Part shown: positions 8,788 to 15,907 of the stretch, in pieces
Layout of the letters: the number at the start of each line of letters is the position of its first letter
Numbering within the stretch: position 1 is the first letter of the stretch
Made by a program: the position numbers and the translations under genes
The notes under the pieces: model-generated
The model's database searches: none
What the model saw: only the letters and a program-made list of their open reading frames with translations
What the model was told of the DNA's origin: nothing
NCBI RefSeq assembly: GCF_040881935.1
Contig: NZ_JBBECH010000026.1
Span: forward strand, 66,451 to 130,450
Reading direction: 5' to 3'
Source: Saccharospirillum sp040881935
GTDB taxonomy: Bacteria; Pseudomonadota; Gammaproteobacteria; Pseudomonadales; Natronospirillaceae
Length of the DNA: 64,000 nt

Positions 8788-8875
8788 GCCCGGATGGTGA
8801 AATTGGTAGACACAAGGGACTTAAAATCCCTCGGCCATTGCGGCCGTGCCGGTTCAATTCCGGCTCCGGGCACCA
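8788..8875 (+). tRNA. leuZ: tRNA-Leu(TAA), integration target
   Basis: 88 nt with a long variable arm, acceptor GCCCGGA pairing with TCCGGGC, anticodon TAA at 8822-8824 and encoded CCA. The gene is complete, but its 3' 59 bases are repeated at 18022-18080. The 3' half present here was therefore brought in by the integrated element, which restores the tRNA. One base differs between the copies (A at 8856, G at 18061), in the T-loop, where this copy has TTCAATTCC. Confidence 0.96.
8817..8875 (+). repeat. Left attachment repeat (59 bp)
   Basis: Matches 18022-18080 at 58 of 59 positions and runs from the anticodon stem to the CCA end of tRNA-Leu. Similarity continues imperfectly for some 20-25 bases beyond the CCA: TTCAGCGATAGTAC here against TTCAGCCATAGCAC at the right end. 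The element therefore carries a piece of a related host's tRNA flank. Confidence 0.93.
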
Positions 8876-8905
8876 CTTCAGCGATAGTACCCACTAACTA
8901 AAATC

Positions 8906-8927
8906 AAATATGTAGCAGATATGTAGC
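8906..8927 (+). repeat. Terminal 22-bp repeat, probable integrase arm site (left)
   Basis: A 22-bp sequence, AAATATGTAGC followed by AGATATGTAGC, is repeated exactly at 17894-17915 near the other end of the element. It is itself a tandem of two ATATGTAGC units. Position just inside each attachment site suggests integrase arm-type or excisionase binding sites. Confidence 0.6.
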
Positions 8928-9139
8928 GCATTAAGTCGGTTTTGGTAGCTCACTTTTTTTTCAGTATTGCCACCAGCCATCAAAACCAAGCCAATGCCTT
9001 TCAGTGGTGGGGGTGCAGTTGCGGTGGTTGACCGTCCAAAGCCACCGGCTTAGCTCGATGGGTTGCTGCCATCACAAGGCGGTCATGCAATCGCAGTGCA
9101 CAAGCCATTAAAATCGGAGTTACGGTCGGTCTGGTGGAA

Positions 9140-9418
9140 TCAGCCAGAAACATCACGCTGGCAGTGCTTGCACACCTTAGCCTCTTTCTTAATCAGCTCA
9201 GCACAGCTCGGGCATTTTTTCATTTTGCTGCTAATTACCGCGCTATCCCAAACACCGCCAAGTAGTCCACCTGTCTTTGCTTTACCATCCGCTCTTTTTC
9301 CTGGTGGTGCGCTAACAATAGCAATTAAGGCTGTGATCAGTGCTGCTCCCCACAATAACGGGATGACAAACCCCGCTATGGCTAATAATAGTGTCAATAC
9401 CCAGAATGTGGTTTTCAC
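9140..9418 (-). CDS. Small membrane protein with C-terminal zinc ribbon
   Basis: 92 residues. The N-terminal half is two closely spaced hydrophobic segments (about residues 4-20 and 22-38), followed by a Gly/Lys-rich linker and a C-terminal zinc ribbon with CPSC at about residues 69-72 and CKHC at 84-87. The start is GTG 9418, with TGAGGATG just upstream. It lies beyond the terminator at 9528-9559, so it is likely transcribed separately from the capsid genes. No specific function can be assigned. As the last gene of a satellite it may be a host-benefit or exclusion gene, which is inference only. The stretch 8928-9139 between it and the attachment site holds no gene I can support. Confidence 0.65.
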   Translation of the reverse strand: MKTTFWVLTLLLAIAGFVIPLLWGAALITALIAIVSAPPGKRADGKAKTGGLLGGVWDSAVISSKMKKCPSCAELIKKEAKVCKHCQRDVSG

Positions 9419-9527
9419 GTTGCATCCTCATTATTTTTTACAGTGAACAGCTATTGTTTAGATCGACAGTTCAAAAAGCATCCGAACAATATAGCGCCTT
9501 GCTGAAGGGTACCTTTTTTGTAGGTAT

Positions 9528-9559
9528 AAAAAACCCCAGCGAGTCGCCCCGCCAGGGTT
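9528..9559 (-). terminator. Terminator of the capsid operon
   Basis: Read on the minus strand, AACCCTGGCG and CGCTGGGGTT pair over 10 bp (two G-T wobbles) around an 8-nt loop, followed by TTTTTT. It lies about 90 bp after the last structural gene. Confidence 0.75.
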
Positions 9560-9646
9560 AGTACAGCGATTCAGCCCAACGACGCTGCGGCGTTGCGAGT
9601 GATTCAAGGAGTTAATGTCACAAAACGCCCCGAACCCGGCCTTTCT

Positions 9647-10060
9647 TTACGCTGGTGCCAATACCAGCTTTGAGGTGGCGGGCTGCTCAACCGGCAGAAT
9701 CGCGCCATTACCCTGAAGGGCAATCACACCATCCACAACCGCGTCGGCACCGTCGCGCTCGATCACCGCACGCAAATAACGCTTGATCGGCTGCGAGACC
9801 TCCACCATCAGGACACCATCGCTGTCGGTGTCTGCGTATGTCACGCTCGCTCCAGACAGGTCAGTAAACCCGCTGGCGGATTCGTCGGAGCCCTGAACCT
9901 TCAGGGTGCCGCTGCCACCAGCCGTGATTGCCCCCAGCAGGGCCACGAACTCAACGGTTTCAAAATCGCGGCTATCCACGGCATCGGACGTTACATCCGT
10001 TTGGCCAGCGGCCACAGCATCAGAGACTCGGGCGGTTTTAACATCTTGAGATAAAAGCAT
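9647..10060 (-). CDS. Small phage structural-type protein next to the capsid gene
   Basis: 137 residues, no cysteine, no signal or membrane segment, rich in Val, Ala, Asp and Gly as expected for a beta-rich virion protein. The pattern of an N-terminal VKTARVSDAVAAGQTDV, a central T-L-K-V-Q block and a late RYLRAVIERDGADAVVDGV resembles small proteins that follow the major capsid gene in many siphophages; a head-decoration or head-completion role is inferred. GGAGGATGAAC precedes the ATG, and it begins 16 bp after the capsid gene, so the two are cotranscribed. I cannot name a family with certainty. Confidence 0.6.
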   Translation of the reverse strand: MLLSQDVKTARVSDAVAAGQTDVTSDAVDSRDFETVEFVALLGAITAGGSGTLKVQGSDESASGFTDLSGASVTYADTDSDGVLMVEVSQPIKRYLRAVIERDGADAVVDGVIALQGNGAILPVEQPATSKLVLAPA

Positions 10061-10076
10061 TGTTCATCCTCCAGGA

Positions 10077-11489
10077 TTAAGCGGTAACGCCGCGCAACAC
10101 GGTCAGCCAGTCGGGGCGCATCATGACCGCATCAAAGCGGACACGGGCACGCAGGAACCGGACGAATTGGCTTGCAGCGTTGATGGTATTTTCGCCATCG
10201 CTGATACTGCCGGAATCGACCACATCGAATACCACGCCGCCTGTACGCATGCCCACCAGCACTTGGCTGAAGTCGCCGATTATCATGTTCGTCTCGCCGC
10301 CAACCGGTTCGAGGCTGGTAGTCGGCAGCCGATTCAGCGCACCAGCCCAAGGAGACGGGCGCAACGGTTGATTATCGCCAGCCACAAGCCGGTCATAGGT
10401 TCCGCCATCACGCGGGTTCATGATCCAGGAAAGGCCTTCAGGGTCGTTAGTATAGTTCGCACCCATGATGGAGCCCACGGCTTGCGATACGTCGCCCCAG
10501 CCGATCGGAGTACCCACGCCAGTCTGCTCGTTGGTGCCTTCGGCGTTGGTGATGCCCAAGACCTCAGCACCGCCAGCACCAGCCAGAATTGCCTGGTCAA
10601 GTGCCAGCCCCAGCGCGGAGCGCATAACCGATTCAATGATGCTTGGCGCGTTGGCTGCGTCCTCCAGTTGCTCGATGGTTATAGGCACGATGGCGCTGTA
10701 CATCTTTGATTGCAGAGTGAACTGGCCGAAAGTCGGCTTCGAGGCATTCACGGCTTGAAGCTCACGCCGGGCGGTTACGGTCGGATCGCTCAGGACACGG
10801 AGCAAGGTCATCTCGCTGGTGTTCATCGGCACCGTCTGCGCTCCGGCTCGCATTGCCACTGACGCAGAGCGGGCCAGGTCAATTACGCGACCAGACTGCT
10901 CGGGGGCCAGCATGTAGGCACCACCACCATCGCCGCTACCACTGACAGCAGCCCGAAGGCTCGGGGACATTCCGTTGAAATCGCCACGAGCGATAGCGCA
11001 ACCAATCTGGCCAATCGTGAATTCACCACCATCATCGGCGGCCATTGGCTCACCATGCCCATAGACTGGGAGTGCTTTGCCGGACTCGGGGCTGATCAGT
11101 TGCATGTTGGACTTGCGGCTGGGTTGGCTTGCGAAGTCCCGGACGCCAGCGGCGCTGTTCGTGTATTCGCGGCCGTGGAGGGCCGGATTACGGGGACCTT
11201 TGTCGCCTGCCTCCACCCGCTTGTCCATTTCGCGGTTCAGGTTATGGGCCAGTCCGCTGAAATACTCGAAAGCCGTAGCTTCGTTTTCATTCAAGTCGCG
11301 GCTTTCAGCGTCAGCGGCATCTAGAATGGCCGTTGCATTGTGATGACAGGTCTTCTTTTGGGCGTGCAGTTCGCTCCACTCTTCGCGGGTGGGTACGCCT
11401 TGCGCTGACACAAATTCCAGGCTATTAGCCTCGCAATACCGACGCGCGGCAATGCTTTGCTCTGGGGTAAGTTCTTTCATTTTGCTCAT
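10077..11489 (-). CDS. HK97-fold phage major capsid protein
   Basis: 470 residues from ATG 11489, chosen because GAGGA lies nine bases upstream. Residues 1-150 are polar and helix-prone, like the delta/scaffold domain that is removed during HK97 capsid maturation. The capsid fold follows: GGGAYMLAPEQSGRVID, a P-loop region with SKMYSAIVPITIEQLEDA, LGLALDQAILAGAG, an A-domain with MIIGDFSQVLVGMRTGG, and the C-terminal RVRFDAVMMRPDWLTVL, all standard for the family. No prohead protease or portal gene is adjacent, which is unusual because these normally precede an HK97 capsid gene. It forms a transcript with the 137-residue protein and is preceded by a structured leader. Confidence 0.92.
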   Translation of the reverse strand: MSKMKELTPEQSIAARRYCEANSLEFVSAQGVPTREEWSELHAQKKTCHHNATAILDAADAESRDLNENEATAFEYFSGLAHNLNREMDKRVEAGDKGPRNPALHGREYTNSAAGVRDFASQPSRKSNMQLISPESGKALPVYGHGEPMAADDGGEFTIGQIGCAIARGDFNGMSPSLRAAVSGSGDGGGAYMLAPEQSGRVIDLARSASVAMRAGAQTVPMNTSEMTLLRVLSDPTVTARRELQAVNASKPTFGQFTLQSKMYSAIVPITIEQLEDAANAPSIIESVMRSALGLALDQAILAGAGGAEVLGITNAEGTNEQTGVGTPIGWGDVSQAVGSIMGANYTNDPEGLSWIMNPRDGGTYDRLVAGDNQPLRPSPWAGALNRLPTTSLEPVGGETNMIIGDFSQVLVGMRTGGVVFDVVDSGSISDGENTINAASQFVRFLRARVRFDAVMMRPDWLTVLRGVTA

Positions 11490-11520
11490 GTTTCGATCCT
11501 CTGGAGCGGCCCCTGGACAC

Positions 11521-11590
11521 AAAAAAAGCGCGTCCGTACGGGTCACCGCTCCCTAAATTAATGGGTTCGGTTCATTCGTACGATTCGCGC
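11521..11590 (-). terminator. Large terminator-like hairpin in the capsid leader
   Basis: On the minus strand GCGCG (11590-11586) and CGTACG (11582-11577) pair with CGTACG (11540-11535) and CGCGC (11532-11528), enclosing an inner ACCG...CGGT / CCC...GGG hairpin, and run directly into seven Ts (11527-11521). It lies 31 bases before the capsid ATG, so it would stop transcription before the gene unless bypassed. Confidence 0.65.
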
Positions 11591-11650
11591 TTTGCCCTCG
11601 GCTTGCCGGATCGCTCGACAGCTTCCCCTCGGGTTGCTGCCTGATATAAC
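11521..11650 (-). ncRNA. Candidate structured leader RNA upstream of the capsid gene
   Basis: Between the promoter at 11654-11683 and the terminator-like hairpin lies a G-rich segment with a GGGTT...AACCC hairpin (11642-11620 region) followed by GAGGGGAAGCTG, CCGGCAAGCCG and similar pairing elements. The whole unit is about 130-150 nt and contains no reading frame. It looks like an attenuator, a small RNA, or a terminase recognition (cos/pac) site; it lies next to the small terminase gene, where packaging sites often are. I do not recognise an RNA family. Confidence 0.5.
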
Positions 11651-11653
11651 CCA

Positions 11654-11683
11654 ATGATATATAAAGCATCATGTCTATGTCAA
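11654..11683 (-). promoter_or_regulatory. Promoter for the capsid leader
   Basis: Minus strand: TTGACA at 11683-11678, an 18-bp spacer, and TATCAT at 11659-11654 (5 of 6 to consensus; TATATC at 16-bp spacing is an alternative). It lies between the small terminase and capsid genes and gives the capsid its own start point. Confidence 0.65.
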
Positions 11684-11688
11684 TCACC

Positions 11689-12174
11689 TCAGTGTCGCCG
11701 CTTGGCTGGTGTAGCTATCAGGTCGTCATCCTTCATGGATTCGGCGGTGTCGCTGGTCTGGCGTTGCGCCTGGTTGCGTCCAGCCTGGTCTGCGCTGCGG
11801 CCCTGGGTGGCAAGTGGATGGATTTGCAACAAACGGGTGAGCGTGATTGATCGCTTTACAGCCGCGTCTAAAATCTTGTGCCGAGGGTTCACCACGGTAT
11901 TACCCGTGCCGGGCTGGACGATGGTGTCACCCTCTATGTCAATCTCTGATCGCAAGCGAGGAATGTCAGCCATGGTGCGGGCCAACTGGGCTGCAATCTC
12001 GAGGTCGGCGGTAGTCCAGGCGTCCCGCGCCTTGGCGGTTGTGACAGATTCCCAATGCGGCCAATCTTGCGAGCGTAGATTGACGTGCGGGGGTGGCTGA
12101 ATCAGCCCCTCTGCCGTATCCTGAAACGCCTTGGCGGTTTCTGTGGTGCTGTTATGTGGGTTTTTCCGTTTCAT
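11689..12174 (-). CDS. Phage terminase small subunit
   Basis: 161 residues from ATG 12174. The central part (WTTADLEIAAQLARTMADI, RLRSEIDIEGDTI) and the late VVNPRHKILDAAVKRSITLT with a following LLQIHP are typical of small terminase subunits that take one of several aligned helix-turn-helix and oligomerisation folds. The small subunit recognises the packaging site and hands DNA to the large subunit, the ATPase and nuclease. No large subunit is present in the element. Satellites of the PICI type use this arrangement to steer a helper's packaging motor. The polar N- and C-terminal tails are poorly conserved. Confidence 0.78.
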   Translation of the reverse strand: MKRKNPHNSTTETAKAFQDTAEGLIQPPPHVNLRSQDWPHWESVTTAKARDAWTTADLEIAAQLARTMADIPRLRSEIDIEGDTIVQPGTGNTVVNPRHKILDAAVKRSITLTRLLQIHPLATQGRSADQAGRNQAQRQTSDTAESMKDDDLIATPAKRRH

Positions 12175-12244
12175 GTTGCTGTCTCTTTTCAATGAATTTT
12201 TGCGAATGGCGATGAAGGGTGACTTCCGCAACGGCCCTAGGGAT

Positions 12245-12481
12245 TTAGGCCGTGTACTTTTTGGCGTCCTCAACGTATCTGACAGCTCGATAGCCTGCCG
12301 TATCAGTCAGCCAGGTAGACCACCAGCGGGTTGCCGTATCCAGCCCGAGAGCATCCACCAGCAGGGCGTCTGCCTCGTCCGCTAACATTCGAACCAAGTC
12401 ATCAACGGTCATGCTTTTGGCTGCCTTGCTTATCTCTCGCTGCAAACCAGCAGCGACTGGGGTAGGAGTGGTCAATGGCAT
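12245..12481 (-). CDS. Unknown 78-residue element protein
   Basis: Small, soluble, mildly acidic protein with a helical middle (VDDLVRMLADEADALLVDAL) and an aromatic patch (TRWWSTWL). Its start overlaps the end of the preceding 81-residue gene by 10 bp, so translation is probably coupled. No family recognised. It sits between the replication protein and the small terminase, where phages and satellites often keep small regulators. Confidence 0.55.
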   Translation of the reverse strand: MPLTTPTPVAAGLQREISKAAKSMTVDDLVRMLADEADALLVDALGLDTATRWWSTWLTDTAGYRAVRYVEDAKKYTA

Positions 12482-12717
12482 TGCTTGTCCTCCTTTGCCG
12501 CCTGTTCCAGGTTGTTGGCAACGGCTCTCAGGTAGTCCGCCACCTCGGGTGCTGTCATATAGCAGCGGGCTAAGGCCAGGGTGCCCATTAACAGTGCCTC
12601 GACTGTCTGCGCTACATCACGCTGTTCCGCTATCTGGGCCAATCCGGTGTCTCTGATTCTTGCTGCCAAGTGTGTGTTCAGTGCCATGTTCAGTTCTCCA
12701 GTGTGTGATTTCTTCAT
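12472..12717 (-). CDS. Unknown 81-residue element protein
   Basis: A short, mostly helical protein (HLAARIRDTGLAQIAEQRDV; ALLMGTLALARCYMTAPEVA) with no signal or membrane segment. The ATG at 12717 and an alternative ATG 10 codons later (MALNTHLAARI) are both possible. The end overlaps the next gene by 10 bp. No family recognised. Confidence 0.5.
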   Translation of the reverse strand: MKKSHTGELNMALNTHLAARIRDTGLAQIAEQRDVAQTVEALLMGTLALARCYMTAPEVADYLRAVANNLEQAAKEDKQCH

Positions 12718-12743
12718 ATCGTTAACCTTGTCTGCCTGTGATC

Positions 12744-12861
12744 CTGTTATGGGGTTTTTGGGGTTGGATTCCGTATGTATAAATTTATAAAAAAAGACTT
12801 AAAGAGAGAGAGTTAATAAAAAAATGCCTTTAAGGTTTTCTACCCCAAAACCCCCAAAACC
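12744..12861. other. AT-rich region flanked by G-tract inverted repeats, candidate replication origin
   Basis: GGGGTTTTTGGGGTTGG at about 12751-12767 faces CCCCAAAACCCCCAAAACC at 12843-12861, with about 75 bp of very AT-rich sequence between (TATAAATTTATAAAAAAAG and a GAGAGAGAG run). It lies directly after the primase/DUF3987 gene. Inverted G-tracts around a melting-prone core next to a replication gene fit an origin; a transcription end or G-quadruplex element is the alternative. Confidence 0.4.
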
Positions 12862-15309
12862 TTACCCAAGCGCCTTCGGATTAACGGCAAAGCGGCGGCT
12901 CGGTCTGCCTGGCTGGTTCTCGGGTTGCGCCATCAGCCGGATATATCCACGCTCTGCCAATACCTCCAGTGGCCGCTCAATGTCCTGAGCGTGAACAAAT
13001 CGGCTTTTGTGGTTTTTGTGTGCATCCCGTGCTGTGAACTCGGTCAGGCTGTGGCGCTTGAACCAGCGGGCTATTACCTTCGCGCTTTCAATGTCGGGAT
13101 CTGCTCCCATCAATCCGAATACAGCCAGGGCATGACTGGCTAAAGCGTTCCCGGTATTTACAGCGGCCTGCATATCCTTTGCTGATACCTGTCGCTTGAT
13201 TCCTGCGGCCCCATAGCTGGCAAAGTGAAACAGGGCGGCAATCCGTGCCACGGCTCCCGGCAACTTTCCGGCCCAGTCGGTGCAGTGTTCAAAGAGTCCA
13301 TAGGCTCCCAATTCGTGCTCTACTGAATGCCAGAAGCTTTGCCAGATTCCGCGGGCTTCGTCAGATAGGTACAGGGTTTCGGGTTGCTCTGTTTGTTGGG
13401 CGGCGTCTATTAGCTCTAAAATTCGATCCTGATATGCTTGCTCTATCAAAGGATCGGCGGGCTTTCCGTTGCCGGTTCTACTGCCCAGATTGGAAGGTGG
13501 CAGGGCGTACAGGAAACGGCCCAGCAGGCCACGGCCTTTAAAGCCGGGCTTTGTGCTCATGGCGTCCAATACGTCAGGCTGAACAGCCAGGGCCATGCTT
13601 AGGCGGGGGTTATCCAATATCACGGCGGCCTTGCTGCCACGGTCTACCCGTACAGCGTCCCCGGCGTGCGCCATCAGGTACAAGTCTATATTCGGGGTGC
13701 CTTGGTTGTAGCGGCCTGCCATCGTCTCGAAAATACCGCCCTCTGGACTCATGCCAGCCATTACCCCGCCGTGATCGTTCATCATGGTGGCAAGGTGCTC
13801 TGTCGTTACGTCAGACGTAAATAGGCGCGGGTGTCGCGGTATCTGGGGTTCATTGGCTTCAAGCTCTGCCACCTGATCGGCCAGAGCGTCCGCTTCGGTG
13901 TCGCCCTTAGCTTTTGCGGCCTGTTTGCGTAGGTTGCTTACCCTCTCTTTGTGGGTCTTTAGGCGACTCTCGGCGGCCTTTCTTTCTGCCTCTACCTTTT
14001 CACGCTGATCGGCTTCCCATTTAATCAGCGGCTTTGTGGCTCGTTTGAATACACCAGATTTACGGGTAGCAGGCGGCAAGGCTACGGCTGTATAGACGTT
14101 GATCGGTTCCCGATAGCCGGGTTTTACTTGAACGTCAGCCAGTCTTTGGGCGGCGGCGGAAAGGGTGCCAAGTAACAGCAGGGCGGGAAGCTCTGCCGGT
14201 GTCTCTGTCTCAGTAGACAGGGCTAAAGCGTAGTCGCCAATAACATGCGGCCATTCATCCACGGGGACAGTGCGCGGCGGCTCAACGTCCAGAGCGACTA
14301 CTTCCGGCCATTCTGCCCCATTTTCCACGGGGTCAAACGCTTGCTGGGTGTTGCCACTGCCCGCCGTCCGTTGCTCTGGGCTTCGCGGCATCGCTGCTTG
14401 CCATGCGCTGTTGAGCGTTGCGCTGATCTCGCCAGCCGATAAACCGGCACCAGTGGCGGCGCGTTCGAGTTGATCCCGTGCCGTATGCTCTGGAAGGTGT
14501 CCAGCCTTCACCAGTCCAAACAAGCCTACGGCCTCCCGGTTCAGGGTATCGTTTCGGGTGCCTTCGGGCGCTCCGATTATGTCACTCGTTGCGCTTTCCA
14601 GTGCTCGCTGGGCGTAGGCATCCAGTTGGCCGGGTATCGGCAAAGGTACGCCGGGTGCCTTGCCTTGTTTAGCCTGGGGCGGGAACTCGCCCAGTATTTC
14701 GTCGGCACCATACCCAAACGGATTACGGGCCTCGAATGTAACCAAGTACGGGTCGGCCTTGCGGTGATAAAAACCAGGCAGGCGCATGACGCGGGGCAGG
14801 TCGCAGACGGTGGGGTCAGTGCCAAAGCGGGCGGCAATGGCTTGCTGTACTGGTTTGAATTGATCCGGCGGGAACTCTCCCTCTACCAGCCAGTAGGCGT
14901 GCCACTTGCCCGGTGAAGTCGTAACCAGTCCAGACGGTGCCAGGGTGCATGCCTCTATGGGTTCCAGTGGTGCGCCATCGGTGTCGGCAAAGACTGCCCG
15001 TACCTTATTGATGTTTGCCGCCTTGCGGCCTTGCAGGTCGGTTTCGTTAGCGGTGACGAATACGCCAGCGCCTTGCAGGTTCAGCTTGGCCAGTGTGTCG
15101 GAGTGCTGTTCAAGGGTGCCGTGCAGTGTTCGGGCAAGGCTTTGGCGTTTGGCCTGGCTATCGTCGAACGTCTGGAAGGTAATCCGTTGCTCGGTTGGGT
15201 CGAGAAACGCCAGAAACGCCTGGGCGGCTTCCAGGTTCGGTTTTAGGCTCGCCGGTTGCGCTGTGCCGGTATCGTCAACGGTGTGGGTCTGGTGGAGTGC
15301 AGTAGTCAT
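12862..15309 (-). CDS. Primase-like / DUF3987 replication protein
   Basis: 815 residues. The N-terminal 230 residues look like a RepB/prim-pol type primase domain: VRAVFADTDGAPLE, with its paired aspartates, and VCDLPRVMRLPGFYHRKAD, a common signature. A linker with a helical segment leads to a DUF3987 domain (about 340-800) with a P-loop-like PPATRKSG, a charged coiled-coil insert (about 430-470), VTTEHLATMMNDHGGVMAG and VDRGSKAAVILDNPRLSM. Such proteins occur in phages, satellites and plasmids as primase-helicase initiators. The ATG overlaps the end of the 80-residue gene by 4 bp (ATGA). The C-terminus has a winged-helix-like tail with VLAERGYIRLMAQ. This is the probable replication protein of the element. 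Confidence 0.8.
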   Translation of the reverse strand: MTTALHQTHTVDDTGTAQPASLKPNLEAAQAFLAFLDPTEQRITFQTFDDSQAKRQSLARTLHGTLEQHSDTLAKLNLQGAGVFVTANETDLQGRKAANINKVRAVFADTDGAPLEPIEACTLAPSGLVTTSPGKWHAYWLVEGEFPPDQFKPVQQAIAARFGTDPTVCDLPRVMRLPGFYHRKADPYLVTFEARNPFGYGADEILGEFPPQAKQGKAPGVPLPIPGQLDAYAQRALESATSDIIGAPEGTRNDTLNREAVGLFGLVKAGHLPEHTARDQLERAATGAGLSAGEISATLNSAWQAAMPRSPEQRTAGSGNTQQAFDPVENGAEWPEVVALDVEPPRTVPVDEWPHVIGDYALALSTETETPAELPALLLLGTLSAAAQRLADVQVKPGYREPINVYTAVALPPATRKSGVFKRATKPLIKWEADQREKVEAERKAAESRLKTHKERVSNLRKQAAKAKGDTEADALADQVAELEANEPQIPRHPRLFTSDVTTEHLATMMNDHGGVMAGMSPEGGIFETMAGRYNQGTPNIDLYLMAHAGDAVRVDRGSKAAVILDNPRLSMALAVQPDVLDAMSTKPGFKGRGLLGRFLYALPPSNLGSRTGNGKPADPLIEQAYQDRILELIDAAQQTEQPETLYLSDEARGIWQSFWHSVEHELGAYGLFEHCTDWAGKLPGAVARIAALFHFASYGAAGIKRQVSAKDMQAAVNTGNALASHALAVFGLMGADPDIESAKVIARWFKRHSLTEFTARDAHKNHKSRFVHAQDIERPLEVLAERGYIRLMAQPENQPGRPSRRFAVNPKALG

Positions 15310-15548
15310 ACGTCACCCCCTAAAATATAGGTACGGGCCTGGTCGCAAACGGCCTGGCGCAAGCGCAGCGGGTCGGCGTCACTGGGTGCGGTGTGAATGT
15401 GCAATCGGCCGCAATAAGGACAGCGGACAAGCACAGCATGACCGTCACGGGTACGCTCGATTATTTCGGCGCGGCGGCAGGAGGTGCTATAATTGCCGCA
15501 TGATTTCTGCTCTGGGCTGGCCTGTTGGTCGGCTCTTTTTTTGTCCAT
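15306..15548 (-). CDS. Small zinc-binding protein of the element
   Basis: 80 residues with a basic N-terminus and a central CPYCGRLHIH that, with an upstream cysteine, could bind zinc. Starts 3 bp after the AlpA gene and overlaps the primase gene by 4 bp, so the three are one operon. No family recognised; satellites commonly carry such short zinc proteins beside the primase. Confidence 0.6.
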   Translation of the reverse strand: MDKKRADQQASPEQKSCGNYSTSCRRAEIIERTRDGHAVLVRCPYCGRLHIHTAPSDADPLRLRQAVCDQARTYILGGDV

Positions 15549-15551
15549 GAT

Positions 15552-15815
15552 TCAGCCCTCCGAACCTGAACGGCTCTGGCTGCTTTCATCTATCCAGGCC
15601 AGTACATCGTCGGCTTTATACCGAACATGGCGGCCTAGTTTGATGAACTTAGGGCCTTCACCACACCAGCGGGCGCGCTCGCACCAGGCAGTAGACTTGC
15701 CCAGATAGGCGGCTAAGGTTTTCTGATCCCACAAGGCGGGCATGGAGACGTTATAATGGTCGGGCTGGGTGGGCGCTGCCTTTGGTGTAGCTTCTAAATG
15801 GGTGGTTGTTTGCAT
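15552..15815 (-). CDS. AlpA/excisionase-like helix-turn-helix regulator
   Basis: 87 residues with a winged helix-turn-helix of the AlpA/MerR-like excisionase type: LWDQKTLAAYLGKSTAWCER, then GEGPKFIKLGRHVRYKADDVLAWID. AlpA-type proteins act as excisionases or as activators of integrase and replication genes. A Met at codon 25 just before LWDQK is an alternative start. It begins five bases from a 28-bp inverted repeat (15820-15847). It heads the replication operon of the element. Confidence 0.8.
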   Translation of the reverse strand: MQTTTHLEATPKAAPTQPDHYNVSMPALWDQKTLAAYLGKSTAWCERARWCGEGPKFIKLGRHVRYKADDVLAWIDESSQSRSGSEG

Positions 15816-15819
15816 GATC

Positions 15820-15847
15820 TGGCCTCATTCGTCTTTGAACGAGGCCA
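15820..15847. promoter_or_regulatory. 28-bp inverted repeat before the AlpA gene
   Basis: TGGCCTC at 15820-15826 faces GAGGCCA at 15841-15847, with TTC/GAA pairing further in. It covers the transcript start region of the AlpA gene, just after a TATATG -10-like box. It could be an operator or an RNA hairpin; an RNA motif lying between integrase and alpA genes has been proposed in Proteobacteria, but I cannot confirm a match. Confidence 0.5.
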
Positions 15848-15907
15848 TATAAGCAATGTGGGTTCATTGACTTACCGAAATGCTAGAGCAAACCGTGAAC
15901 GAAATTT

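Noticed and set aside
10167..10709. 180-codon plus-strand frame opposite the capsid gene
   Set aside because: Antisense to well-conserved capsid sequence; it would be the only plus-strand gene in the element and has no ribosome site.
14906..15550. 214-codon plus-strand frame opposite the primase gene
   Set aside because: Mirror of the GC-rich primase codons; Ser/Arg/Val-rich low-complexity product and no start signal.
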